A stretch of DNA of 64,000 nt from Uloborus plumipes (lineage: Eukaryota; Arthropoda; Arachnida; Araneae; Uloboridae). Positions 33,801 to 48,300 of this stretch are shown here, piece by piece; the first letter of the stretch is position 1; every line of letters begins with the position of its first letter. The notes beneath the pieces were generated by a model. That model searched no databases. It worked only from the letters and a program-made list of their open reading frames with translations, and was not told where the DNA came from. Position numbers and translations under genes: made by a program. Location: NCBI GenBank assembly GCA_038373865.1, contig JAXGGA010005864.1, positions 1 to 64,000 of the forward strand. Direction: 5' to 3'.

Positions 33801-36800
33801 CAATTCATGACTTCAATAAAAAAAAGTTTTTTTTTTCCTTTCTTTAACATCGTGATGTAAGGTTAACGATGCATCACGATGTAGAAATTCCTACATCGTC
33901 CAGCCCTACTGACTATATAATCAGGGCTCCCAACACAATTTAGCTAATGAAAAGGGTAAAAGAGGACCGTTTTCAGTTAAAAAGGGGACTAAAGAGGACC
34001 CTTCAATATTAAAAAGAGGACTTGGGAGGACCATTCATAGTTATACCCAGGAAAGCACCAAAAAGCAAATTAGCTGCCTTAGGTGAGGGCTGTCATTTCA
34101 AGTTTTTCCGGGGGGGGGGGTGGTTAAGGGTCCAAAAACAATGCGATTTCTTCGGAAAACATAAAAAACCAAGCCCACTTATATGTAAATACATTGATTT
34201 CTCAAAGCCGGCCCGACCTCCAAAATGACGGGCCTGCCTTAGGTTTAAACCATGAAACTAATTTGCGAATAAACTGCAATAATGATTTTTAACGATAGTT
34301 TCTTCATTAGCTCTATCTTCTGAACAACTGACTTTTCAAAAATTAGTTAATGAAATGTTCATTCCAGTGAGCGGTTATTTATTTTTAATAATTGAATAAT
34401 TACTAACACAAATATTTGGATGAGGAGGGGGTGAGGGCATAATCACCTTATGTAACTAACGATCTTATAACCCCTATTTAAACACCCATGCACTAACTTA
34501 AAAAGTAATTTATGAAATGTTGGAATTAACTGATTTAAAAATTAATTTAGTATTGCTCATTATTGCATACCATCTTGAGTTTAAAAATATTTTTTTTTTA
34601 ATTTTATTCAACAGCTCTTTTGGTAGAGGCAAACTTAAGAGTTATTTTAATTGAAAAATATATAAATTTTTCTAAAATGAATCAATGTGTTCATAATTAA
34701 AAACCTTTTACATATTAGTTATCACAGTTAAATAAATTAAAGAGCTAAAGTCAAGTTGCAAAAACAATAAAAATAAACTGCTACAATATAACTTTAAATA
34801 AGAAGATTTAAGTTAAAATAGTAATAAACACAAGTTAAAATAGTTCTTAAATTTCAAAATAAATGAAATATTTGCAAGATGCAGAAGGTTCGGAATCCGA
34901 TACACTGCATCCAGTTTTTGGCAAAGCATGCACACTGCATTGGTAAAAAGATTTTTACTAAATGAGCTATTACTTAAAATTCAGTTGAGGGAAAATCTTA
35001 AATAAGTCAGTTACTGTAATTCACCACATTGAACACTTTCTGTGAAAAGAGTACGTAAAAAAATTTAGAGAAACTGGGGGGGGGGGGGGGGGAGAGCACT
35101 TGGCAGAGCTGTAAAAAATGATCACTGAAACTTGAGAATTTAAAAAAAAAAAAAAAAAAAAGCCAGGTATTTTTGCCAAATCTCACTAATATTTTAAGGG
35201 TTTATAAAAATTTCTTGTAATTTCAACGAAAAATTTTTTTTGAAAGCGCAAGAAAAACATATTTCAGAAAATCTGAAAATAGCCTAACTATGCTGTTGCT
35301 TGAATTTATGAGCCTTTAAAATGAAGACTTATGCAAAAACCACCCTCTTCACAAAAAATGAAAAAGAAAAAAAAAATATAAAATAAAACTTAAATTAAGT
35401 AGATTTAAGATAGAATAAGTCAAAATCGCTCTCAACTTTCAAAATGATCGAAATATTTACAAGATGCAAAAGGATTGCAAACTCAGAAACTGCGTGCAAT
35501 TTTCGGCGAAGTACATGCACGATATTGGCACGTCTTGAAAAAACTATGTAAATGAGTTGTTGATAGTTAAAAATGAGCTAACAGAAAGTGTTAAATAAGG
35601 CAGGTACGGCAATTACTAAATTATAGGCCGATTTTTCCGTTAAAAAAATAGAGGAATTATTTTAGAAACAATTCGATTTTTCCGAAAAGAAATCGGATTT
35701 TCGGAGTACATATAAATTGGAGAAATGCTAGGGGGTGGGGGACTAGATAGCTATGGATAAAATATTACTAAAACTTAAGAAATAAAATTAAAAAAGAAAA
35801 AAAAATATTTTGCCAATTTTTCAATATTTTGATTTTTGAAAGTTTGTAGCAATATCTTCTTGCAATTTCAGCTAAAAGAAGTTCAGAGTTCTGAAAGAGA
35901 AAAGAACATACTTAAGTAAATCAGGAAAAAGATTTTAAAAAAGGGAAACTCCGAGGGAGAAAAAGTTACTTCGGCATGGCGATCTCTGATTTTACAAAAA
36001 AATGGCGACACTTCCGTATGACATGTGGTCACGATAAATCGCTCAAAATTTTCAATTCTAGTACAATGACTATCTTCTGATAAATAGGAAAGAACTGGCG
36101 AAAATATTTTGTATTTGACTAACACTGTCTAGAAATTGGAATAAAAATTTACAAACACGTGGTGCTTGCAATTTGAAAAAATGGCGTATGAGTCACGAAA
36201 TTGCTTTGGATTTCATTCGCAAAAAGGATTGTTCATAGCAATATCGTTCTTATTAGCGTACTCCTTTTGAGGGAGGGGGACGTTGGAACGTCCATCCACA
36301 TTTGCAAACTTGGGGCCTGTGTTCTAGAAAATATTGATAACATTCTGCTTCAATTTGAGGTTGTAACTCCTCCCTCAAACCACTCCGTTTGCAAAATTTT
36401 CATGCTGCGATGGTTGTAGGAGGAGTTATGACGACAATCTGAAGCGAAATAACTTGGGAAAATCAGGTTCAATAAGAAGACTGAGGCACTACATGTTTCG
36501 ACAAAACATAAAAAAGTTGATTTTTAAGTAAAAATAATATAAAAACGGACCAATCGGACCAAAATGTTAAAAAGCGGTCTAAAACGGACTTAACTCTAAA
36601 AAACGGACTTTGGCGGGAAAAACGGACCATTTGGGAGCCCTGTATAATTCAATGTATCAAAGTAATTTAATCACAGTGGATACATTACTTGTACTGCTTT
36701 TTAAAAAATATCACGTTGAATGCAATTGCTTATTTTATTTCTGAGTGGCTTGCAACAGAGTGGACAGTTTGAAACATAAAAAATCTAGGAACAAATATAA

Positions 36801-39800
36801 ATAAGTGTTTTTCCAAGATTTTTTTGTTTACATACATAAAAATCAGCAGAAAGGGTACAGAAGCATTTTTTGTGCTGTGCATTGCAAATGATTTTGTTGT
36901 TCCATTTCAGCTTAATCTTAAATTGCATTTTAAGTCCTACCAATTTGAAGCTGGGACAGATCATTATTTTCTTCTTTTGCCAAAGAATTTTTTTTTTTTT
37001 TTGAGTCCTTTTTTAATGGCTTATGCCTAAATAAGTAATACTTGGTTACACACAATTAGATGGAGAACAAATAAAAAAATACAATTAATTGGTGATAAAT
37101 ATTAAAATTAATTATCAAAATTCTGAAGTATCGGAACTGATTTGTACCATTTTCGTTGAAATGACCGATATATTATTATTATTATTAAAAATTATTCTAA
37201 ACATGTTCACTTTAAAAAATAAATTGAAAAACTTATATCTAAGTTTTACTTAAATTCCAAAAAACTAAAGATGTAAATTAACATCTTAAATACAGTCTAG
37301 TCTCAAAGCTCATAGTCCCAAGGGACGGTTAAAAGCTTAGAGTTATTGATAGTTCGAGTTACAAGCAGTTCCTACCGTCTTTTCAAGAATTTGGGACCAA
37401 ATGAAAACTTTGAAATAAAGGTAGGGGAGAGTGGTAATGAATGGGCCATGGTGATGAATGGGCCACTAACAAAATATGAAAAAGTATTTGCATGAATTTT
37501 TTTTTTTTTGATGCCACCAACATCTAGCTATTTGTTCTACTAAACTCATCCAATTTTCATTTGCTTGCGCTGAGCCATTTTCAAACTAGAGTGGCATGGT
37601 CAAGAATCTGACTGAAAAGTAAGTTTTTCCCTTTTTAGTAAAACATTTCCTAGCTAAAATGTACCAAGTATTTCACTGCATACACAAGCTAGTCTTTCCA
37701 TATCTATAAACTAATCTTAAGATGTATTTTGATGTTATCTAAATTCAATGTACTCAAAAAATCCAAAAGTATAGGTGGGGCTGAATGGGCCACTATGTCA
37801 TGGTAATGAATGGGCCACCTAAATATTGTTTTTCTTCCTTCTCTTTGGATCTTCGCATTAATATGAAACACAACTGACTGTCATAGATAGATTAAGATTA
37901 CTGTCGTCAAAATAGGTTTGTAGTAACTTCTGAATATAATTTGCAGATCTATATTACATTCCCATAGTACAATAGACCTCTGGTCACAGTGCGTGGCTTG
38001 AAAAAGCCCCCCCTCTCTCCTTCATATATTCCTCACAGTACAATTTCATTTTCTTTCTTGGTAACTTAAGTTAGATATTTCTTATTCCCGATGTCTAGTA
38101 AATTTTTTTTAAAAAAAATTTGAATTTTGACAAGTTTGAAAATGAAGATGAAGTTTTTGAAAGTTATTTTTAATATTATTTTTGAAATATATAAATTTTG
38201 TTAAATCATAGTGTGTATTATCTGTTATTTTTTTATACATATTTGATGTTATTTATTTCTTACAATCTCATTATTTAGTCATTTTTCTGCTACAATTGGT
38301 ATGCATCAGTTTTATTTTAATTGCATCAGTTTTGATGTTTATATAATTTTAAATCAGTATGATTTTGTATCATCATGTCAAGTGCCACATTTATTTTGTC
38401 ATATTCAGCAAATAAAAGATTAAATCCACATGTTTTCATTGAATTCATTTAGTGGCCCATTCATTACCTTCGATGGCCATTCAACCCCATAGGTGGGGTT
38501 GAATGGGCCAAATTTCAAAAATTTTAATTTCTATTATAATTCATTATAGACAGGTGCTAATCCAACTTTTATGACTTTTTTAGATAGCCAGATTATAAGT
38601 AAAGTAACTAAAACACCAATTTAGAGTTAAAACAAAGTGTTAGAAAAAATTATAAAAAATTCAAAACCAAAAAGTGGCCCATTCATTACCACTCTCCCCT
38701 ATATATGAGTTTATAAAGCTTCGAGTTATCGAGACTCGATTGAATGTTATTGATGGTTATGCTCAACATGTTCTCGGGGAGTTACGGAGCGGCGTGACAG
38801 ACGTGAACAGATTCTAATAGCAGAGAAATATATTTTCTGAAAGGAAGGGATTACAAAAAGAAAGAACGAAACAAAGTGTAAGATTCAAAATTTCTTTACA
38901 CACATTCAAACTCTCTTTCAAAAAAAAAAAACATGGCTAAGTTGCGACGATTCATGGGGACATATGTTTACATTATCTAGAAGAACACTTTCGCCAAGGT
39001 TAGAGAGGTTATTTATTGTATGTTATTTTCAATTATAATAAAGCAATAACAAAGGCAAAGTAAAAAATATCTAATTACAACATCATTGGGTGTTAATAGA
39101 CCTTAATATTTGTTAGAAGTACAAAAACTAAAAATAAAAGAATTCAATAAATAAATTACTTTGAGGATTTATATTAAGAGCTACTGCGATTAATTTTTAT
39201 GAACTAACGATATGATCCTAAGTTTTTTTCAACCTTTTGTGGCACATTAATCCTTGAAGGTTTGTAGCTTTTTCTTTCTAAATATTTTAAACTAAAATAT
39301 TTTTGAAAAGCTGAAAACAATCATACTTTATCTGGAAATTGTGAAAAACCAAATGTGCAGAATGCTTCCATGTCCAGTACAAGATCAGAGGAATAACATA
39401 TAATTTTTGTTTTAGAAGCAAAAAATGATAAAAAGGAAAGATGAAAAGTAATTACATCATCTAAAAGGTTTATCAAACAATGAAATTTTTAATTGGGATT
39501 TTTGTAAAAAAGAAAATATTCAATTAGGTCCTCACATCATACCGGATAACCCTCACATCAATTCCGGATATCTCCTACATCAATACCGGATACTTTGCCG
39601 GATATCCTGCAAAAATCTTCCGGATATCCGTATCTGGGGCGGTCAGCAGATTGGATATCCAGAAGTACCGGATACCTAAAATATAAGCCGGATACCAGAT
39701 AGTTACCGGATATCCGGTCCGTCCCTAATTGAGACCATATTTTATTTTGTCGTTTTAGTAAACGTTTAAACAAAACGAGACTTGGAATCAACTAAATGAA

Positions 39801-42289
39801 AAATAATTCTCTAACTAATTAAAATAGGCTGTTAAAATGCAGATTAAACCAACAAATAAAATAAGCTATTAAATAACGTGAAAAAAATCGATCCGTCAAG
39901 TAAATATACGGAACTAGAATTGAATGCCAAATTGTAAAATAGTCGACAACAAATTAACTTTTAATATTGTCTTTTATTATTCGAACACTTTTCTTTTATA
40001 GTATACTGCCAGGTTAGGTTTGCCCCAACTATAATTTATAACAACAAAATGAAAAACAGGTTTTGCCAACCCTGTCTCTCATTGAAGTGCCGAGTACAAG
40101 GATGCATATAGTAAATAGGCAACTGTTTTTGGTCATACTAATCTCACAGTGAGTGAAGCCCTATCTGTTGATTTTTAGAACAGATTGTTGAGCATATCTA
40201 CAATGTGCTAAAAATGTAATAACCATGCATAGTTACCTGACTAGTTGATAATTTGAAATGAGTACTAGTTGTATATCCTGTGTCTAAAAATAGTTCTGGA
40301 ACATTCATGCCATTTTCTAATGCTACTTTCCTGAGTCCTAAGAGCAGTCTGTCAATTCCTAATCCATTGATTGCCTGCAAAAGAAAAAGTATAAAGAAGT
40401 ATTCCTAAAAATGTTTCAAATAAGCTGTCTTCTTAATATTACAAAAAATACTTAAAAAACCATAAATACTGCGAGAATTGTGTGGTTACAAAAGTGTTGG
40501 CAGGGTAAGACAATTCCTGAAATGATAATGTAGGGAGAGTAATATTGAAGCACGAATTACAATGTTCTCGTAAATGAGTATTAAGTAAATGGCTAATAAA
40601 ATTCTAGGCCAATACTATTTACTAACTTAAATATTTTTCTTGTAATTGACTATGTTGAAGTGATATCAGGCATTACCGTAATTTGAGACGAGGGATTTTT
40701 TACAAAACTCCAAAGTTGGATAGATGGGGTTTTATAATCTGACCTTTGTGTTTTTCTATTTTATCCAACTCTTCACAATATTAATACAATTATAAATATG
40801 GTTGAGCATGAAACAGAAGTTCATTGTTGACTGTCTGAGATTTTCAATATAGAGATTGACAGCCATAAATCAATAGAAGTTTAAGAAAGAAAACTTTTTA
40901 TGAATAATAAGTTGCACCAATAACAAAATATAAACACAGAATCCCTTTGTCAAAGCAAAAGAGGAAGGGTGAAAGAAATTTGAAAAGCATTTTGATATTT
41001 TTACTCTCTGAAATTTTAATTTTTTGATACATCAAAAGTAATGAAAAATGTTCTGATTTCCAAAAATTGTTGCAAACTTCCGACTTCCTTATCTTGTTTT
41101 TTTTTCTGTCCATAATACTAAAGTTTGGTACCAGTTCTGTTTATAATGTTTTATTTAACAGAAATAATTTCATTTTTTTAAATTAATAAAGTTGAATTAA
41201 GCATAAAGGTAACTAGCTGTCGTGGCCGTCACGAAACTTTCTTCTATATCTATCTTATGAATTCCAGTTACAAAATAAAATACGTACTCGCCCGAATAAT
41301 TGGAAACAGCTCCAATTTCCCAATTATCGTAATAACCCTGCAAATGCAGAATCAATGAGCGAAATTGGAAATCATTGCAAAAGCCTTGTTTAGATTAATT
41401 GCAAACATTTTATTTGTTAGTAAAAGGAAATTGGCAACAGTTAAAAATTTCAAATCATTGAAAGTTTTCAGCTGTTTTGATAATTAAATAGCGTGAAAGC
41501 GATTTTTTAATGAATTGATTTTTCGCATTGTTGACTAAGCGCAAAAATCCCCCCACCCTCCCCCTGGAGCGATTGGCGCCAAAATTTAATCGATGCTTGC
41601 TTCCTTATTGGGTTAGTGTTATTCCAAATTTCATTCAAATCTCAGCAATATTTCTCGAGATACAGTAGGTGCAATGACAAAATAAGCACTTTTGATTGCT
41701 CCACCCCCCATTGAGATATTGACACACAAATTGAATCAGCATCTGTACTCAATAGGGTCTACCTATGGACCAATTTTCGTTTGATTCCGCCTGTTACTTC
41801 CTGAGATATAGCAATCACCCCCGCGCAGAACACGTGCGATTTCTCCACCACCCTTCAAGATACTAACACACAAATTGAATCAGCACCTGTACTCTATAGG
41901 GTCTACCTATGGACCAATTTTCGTTTGATTCCGCTTGTTACTTCCTGAGATATAGCAATCACCCCCGTGCAGAACACGTGCGATTGCTCCACCCCCCTTT
42001 GAAATATTGACACGCAAATTAAATCAGCACCTGTACTCGGTAGGGTCTACCTATGGACCAATTTTCGTTTGATTCTGCCGGTTACTTCCTGAGATATAGC
42101 AATCACCCACGCGCAGAACACGTGCGATTGCTCCACCCCCCTTGGAGGAATTCGCTAAACAAAGTCAGGTGCACCAGTTCACATGGTGGTACATATGTGA
42201 AAAAATTTTTGTTCGATTTCATGCAGTAGTTTTTGCTCTAGCGCGGCCACAAAAACTGGTCACACACATACAGACTCACACACAGACAG

Positions 42290-42322
<33 letters not shown>

Positions 42323-45300
42323 GACATTTTCCAAAAATGGTCGAAATGGACTCAGCGCACCTCAAAACGTGCAAATCCGTCAAAATCCGACATTCGAAAA
42401 TTTTCACGAAACCAATACTTTCTTCTATATAATAGATATAGAAGAAAGTAAACAAGGTTTTACAATTATATTTCAACTTGATTATAGCTTAAAATCAACA
42501 TTAATTTTTGTTTGGCTCTGTTAAAGTAGTATTTTCATTTGTAAATGGGAAAAAGGGAGGGGTGCAATCGTGTAAAAAATGACTTTTTTGACTAATTTTA
42601 GAAAAATTTAAAGGATTTATTAGCATGAATAAGTAGATTACCTGCATTGTATACTCTTTGTGGGCATCAACAGCAGAACGTAATGCTGCAGCTTTTGTGT
42701 GGGCAGCTGCAATCTTGTCTGTCATTAATTTGCAGAAGTCCAGTGCTTCCATAGAAGCTGAACGTATGGTTTCTGTTCGGCCATTCAGAAATTTGCGAGT
42801 AGAAGCAGATTCATAAGTAGCAGCTATTTCATTGTGTATTCTATAAGATAATAAACAATGTAAATATTTCAATTGGTTTGAAACAATACAGCAATAAAAA
42901 TTTTGCTTTAAAATCGGAATGAGTTTTACCTAAAGACCTTTCCTACAATACGTCAAAAATTGAGAAATGCTTCTAATTTTATTTTTAAAAACCTTTTAAC
43001 ATTCTATAATACCCATTGAGATTTATTAGGCATATGAAGGTGATCATCACATGACTTCCTTACGTGCTAAGCAACATAACATATGTTTAATGCGCCAAAT
43101 TTCAAACAAAAATTCTATAAAGCAGTGAGTAACCGCCCCTAAGCATGCAAAAATTCTATATTTTAGCTTGTTTGCTTCTTATTTATAAAGTTTCTAGGAA
43201 ATGTGGATTCATGTACAGGATGAAAAGTATTTTAATTCAAAAATTTGCAATTTAGCTTCTGAGAAGTAAAGAACAGGTAATTTTTAACTAACTGCAAAAT
43301 ATTTTAAGTGAGACATATGCAATTGACATAAAAATTTTTACCAAAGGATTTAATGCACTCAAAAATAGATTAAAGTTGAAAATATAATAAACTTGCAACA
43401 AAAAATTAAAAAATGGATGAAAGGATGCGAAAAAAAACCCTAAAGAAAACAAGAAGTAGACCAAGAACTTTTTACACTAAAATTCATGATAGGAGTTTTT
43501 ATAAGTAGTGTTCATAACCTCACATGCAACCTATTTCTACGAAACTTCCATAAAGTCGTTCAAATTTCGACGAACAAAATATTCGTAACAAAATATTTTT
43601 CTTCCAAACACTAGCATAGCCAGAAATTTCCTTTTGGAGTTTTTTTAGTCGAATAGTGCTTAAAGGTACATAAATTACCACACCAGAATCGGCAATATGG
43701 TTTAAAACTTAAAACCAAAGATTCTGAGATAAAACCCCTCTTCTTTCTGAACTTTTGCTTCAAAGAATACTTAAAGCTATTGGACAAGCAAAGGTACCTT
43801 GAATAAGTATTCAAATTCCATGGTAGTGTAAATATCTCAACATATATAAAAAAAAATATGCTTGAAAAAATAGTAAAAGTATAGATTTTGTGACAGAAAC
43901 ATTTTTGTCACCTAGTTTGTCAAAATTTAGTGGCACAGTTAATGCATTAAATTGTTTATTGAGTTATAAATATCATAATGAACTAATGATCAAAGATTAT
44001 CCCTAGTATGTACTGAATAAAGAGCAATGACATACTTGTAGAATGCAAGCTGAATCGCCATTTGGATGAAGCTATCCGGGCTTAACCTTTGAGACTTCAC
44101 AAAATCTTTTCCATATGTTTCATAAGTAAAGCATGACATCTCCAAATCATTTACAATGCTACAAGAACAAACAATAATGCAGACAGAGGGTGAGAGAGGA
44201 AACAAATGCAAGACAATTTTAATAAAATATTTTGATAGTTTCATCTGATTGCTTTGACAATTAGTTTTAAATTTCTGTATTACATTTGGTTTTAACTTAA
44301 AGCAAAATTTAATTTTCTATTAACTTATTAACTAATATTTAATGTTTGCATGTGTTTTCAGTATAAAGTACAAGAATAAAATTAATCAATTTCTTAGAGT
44401 TATTCAAGTAGATTCTACTTAAACAATTCCTTCTATCATCAATGGATATACTTCCTGTCGTAGAAAACTGTTCTGTCATTAAATACTTCAAAGTTATTCT
44501 TGACTAAATACCATGCAAAGTAATTAAAATGAAAATAAGTACTAGATTAAAGGTCAAACAGTTTTGATTTTTAAATAATTTTGTTTACATGTAAGGAATC
44601 TAATTATTTGACTCTTCAGCTGAAATAACACCCACAGGAGCACCCCGATGGGAGGTCACTGTGACCTCTCAATAATTTCCGTATCCAGCACATTTTTCTG
44701 ACGATTTGCAATTTGAAGACGATAAATTGTAACATTGAGATTATTTGTTCTTTTTAGTTTTTCGAATTGTTTTTTAAAAGATGCCTAATGTTTTTTCTCA
44801 CTAAATGTTATGCATGTATGACATGTGTGCGTGCTTGCATTTTATCATTCGGTAAAATTGGAACTTCATTCGGCAAATTGATAATTCCCCCCTCCCCTAA
44901 AAATTTTAGTTCAGGGCGCCCCTAAACACACAAGCATTTTTGTGAGTCTCACATAATTGTTGTCTTTAGGAATCTACTTTGAAAGAAAATTCAGATTTTT
45001 TTTTCTAAATCTGCATAAGATATTCTACAACAGTAACAGTAGCACAATTGAAGACCCATTGAGATCATTATTAACACCAAAATTTAAAAATTCTCCCAAT
45101 TTTTTTTTTTTAATAAATAAATAAACATAGCCCTAGATACAAGATATGACTTACCCAGAGTCATAACCCAAAACGGTTTCGAATCATAATGATAGGGAAA
45201 CAAGAATGCCTGGATTTCATAAAAGTAACAGTATCATCAAATAGTAAATATTTAAATTACACTGTAATAAGTTATTAGTTAAATTTTCTGCATTTTCATG

Positions 45301-48300
45301 AATTACTCATTGAAGACAAGACATTGAAAGAAAGAAACTTGATTTTAAAATTCAGCTGTGTACATTTTCATTGTTAGCTTTACAAAAACATCTTTAATGA
45401 AAGAAATTACATAAGGATGTAGATCTACGTACAACACCAGATGATTTCATACTTAAAATCTTCTGCAAAAAACTTAAAATGAAAGGAGACCTATCTATTC
45501 AGGGTTGCCAGATTTAAGAACTGTAAATACAGGACACGCTCTTGAGGGGGGGGGGGGCTATTGAAAGATGAAGTCTAAAGGCTGAATTTTTGCAACCTTG
45601 ACTTTAATATTAAACGTTTCTCACAAATATAAATGAAGAAAAAAATACACAATGATCATATGAATAAAACTTAATTTTCGACCATTGCAGTTATTTTTAG
45701 TCATGAATATTAGTGCGAAAAGGTTTACTAATTATTGGGTGATTCCATGTCAGTTCAACCACACCCCAACACCCACCATCTCGGATTTTGATGAAACTTG
45801 GTATACTTCCTTCCTTTGTAGTCATAAGCAACCCCCGAATTTTTTTTCTCTCTATCTTGATGCGTTTTGATTTTACAGCCTGTTGAAATTTTGCGATTTT
45901 GCATTTTTTGTCATTTTCGAGACACATAAACTGAGCTGATGTTGTTTATGAAAAAAAATTGTACCTGGGTAACTAATGGTTTAATCTTTTTAAATTTTTT
46001 TACAGAATTTGTGAAGACTTTGAGCATGTAAATAAAAAATATTACAATAGTCTTAGTCTATATGAATTTTTTTAAAAAAAATTCAAAATTGAAAATTTTG
46101 AACTTTTTTTGTCAAAAAAAGGCTTTGTCAAAATTTTAAATTTCAACATGAGGGTCGTCTTTAAAAATTCCAATTTTTTTTTTACATGATTATGGATATG
46201 TACTCTAATTTATCCCATGAAAATTTTTTTGGGTATTTTAGGGATTCAACCCCCCTCCTCCCTCTTATTCTAGAAAAGAAAAACATAAAACATTACACAA
46301 ACAAGCTCTTCCTCCTGTTTAAAAACAGAATTGTCATCAATTAACACACAAATTTAAACATGAAGTATGTTGAATATTCAACTCAAACTCAAAAAATTAA
46401 AATTAAAGATTTTTTTTTTTTCAGTTGAAATAGTTTAAATTGGAGGAATTCTGGAAATAAGATATCATGAAATTTAATACTTGAATACAACAATTGACTC
46501 ATACAGATTACTAGATTGTAGTGAAGACAGCTTAAAAATTAAAAGTTTAGCTTGACACTAAACCACTGATTATGCTATTTTCTAGCCCCCCCCCCCCCCC
46601 CCATGCTTGAAAAAAAAAAGTTACTGTGAGACTTTTTTTCAATTACTTTTACTTCTGTGCTACGCAAAAATACATCTTCCTTTTTCTTAAAATGACAGTT
46701 TATGCTCCACAAAATTAATGACTCAATTTTTATAGTTTTAATTAACCTCAGAAAATCTTTTTTTGCTATTAAAAGTAGTTTTTACTTTTTTTAGTAATTT
46801 AAAATACTGTGGTTTTGTATTAATTTTAATTTATGGTTATCTCGTAATGAACTGAATATCACATAATGAAAATTTAAGACAACATCAAAATGAAATTTTT
46901 CCACAATTCTAATTTATAACAAAGCAATTTACCCAAAATATTATAAATTCTATAAATACGAACTCATAATTCTTATATTCTTTCCTTCTACATGTGTTTG
47001 TTTTTCATTTCTCTTTCCGTAAGATCTCTTACTGGTCTCACCTAATCCATGCAATTTTAAAGGAGAACATTACATCTCATTTAGTGATTTATCAAGCTTT
47101 TCTTTGGCTTTTTCTCTTTGTCGACTGCTTTCTTCTGTTGATTCGGAATCTTCCTGCTCTAAGTAATTACAGTCATCTACTGTACAGCTAATTGAGTCTT
47201 CATCAATTTTATAAATGATTTCTCTACAGTTGCAGCACAATTTTTCCCCTGGTTTCACTTTTAACCCTTTCTCAGTTAAACATTTAGATTGCTGAAATGT
47301 AACAGGACGCAGGGAGTTTTTGATTTGTACTTTATGCCTTTTCAATGGATCACTACAAACTTTGTGTTTCAATTCATACTTCTTCAAGAATAGATTTTCA
47401 TGATGAAAACAAATATTTTGAACTGAATCTAGTTCACAGTCAAGTCTTACACTCAATAATTCTTTTTCATCCTCATTTAAACAATCGATATTCTTTATTC
47501 CTATGTCATGAGTGAAAATTAATTTATGACATTCACTTACAGTTAATTTTCCTATACTGCATATCGATACATCCATACTAAATCATTTGTTAAAACACAA
47601 TCTAGTTGAAAACACAAGTAAAATACTATATCTGATCAGCAATGGTTCTTCTAAGCAACTAAGCAAAGGACAGACTGAAACACTCTCTCAGCTCTGAACT
47701 TGTTTCATTCATCTAATAAAGTATCAAACTAAAACCTGGTTTTGTTTATTTAACTCTGAACCAATGATTTAAAACAGAAAAGGTTTGATTCAACTTTGTT
47801 TTATTATTATTATGAGCTCAAAATGTTTAAAATCATGAAAAGAACTGTTTACAATCAAAAGGTTTTGCAAGAATCTCTTTTCCCCCTAAAAATGTTCTAT
47901 TTTCTTAAGTGCTTCATATGTTCACTGCTTGATCCCTTTTATTCTTAAAAGAAAAAAAAAATCTGTGATCATAAATGGCTCCTAATAAACTTGCATTTGT
48001 ACAAATGACATTTGCCTGTCATCCCCCTAATTTTATGGGTGTTTTACTAGCTCACAAAAAGGGATCAGCTGTCATCTCATGTCAGCTGATCTGCAAGCTG
48101 TATAGTTTATACTTTGTAAGTTTATATTATGGCAGTGAGATTGAGACCTGCTTTTGTGTAAATTAGTTATTTTTCTTGATTCCTCCCATCTGCTGCATTT
48201 ATTTTATCAAGATCAGTATGTTGTTTTAAGTCATTTTTATTTTGAAGCAATGATATATTTTATGAGTATCTTTTCTCTTCAATTTATTGCACTTTTTGAA

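Larger units (their letters stand above)
28383..39727. mobile_element. hAT element, 11.3 kb with nested inserts, TSD ATTGAGAC
   Basis: The ends TAGGGATGGACCGGGTA and GATATCCGGTCCGTCCCTA are inverted. Exact 8-bp duplications ATTGAGAC lie at 28375-28382 and 39728-39735. Subterminal GCCGGATAC / GGATATCCGG motifs cluster inside both ends. No transposase was recognised. Most of the length is younger insertions listed separately. Confidence 0.88.
28090..40032. mobile_element. TA-type MITE (AACCTAACCTGGCAG) opened by later insertions
   Basis: The left end TATAGTCAGGGCTAACC with AACCTGGCAG (28090-28117) is the inverse of the right end CTGCCAGGTTAGGTT with TGCCCCAACTATA (40007-40032). Without the 11.35-kb insert the element would be about 590 bp. 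A sister end occurs at 22887. Confidence 0.75.

Noticed and set aside
42142..42476. ORFs on both strands around 42.1-42.5 kb
   Set aside because: They derive from the CA/CAGA tract and the end of a dispersed repeat.
40237..44158. Choline acetyltransferase instead of CRAT
   Set aside because: GRTETIR and EHSPAEGPP match CRAT. ChAT has GRVDNIR and EHSPFDG, and lacks the AKL terminus.
44601..44935. A possible small element around GGAGGTCACTGTGACCTC
   Set aside because: An internal palindrome is present, but no matching terminal repeats or target duplication could be placed.
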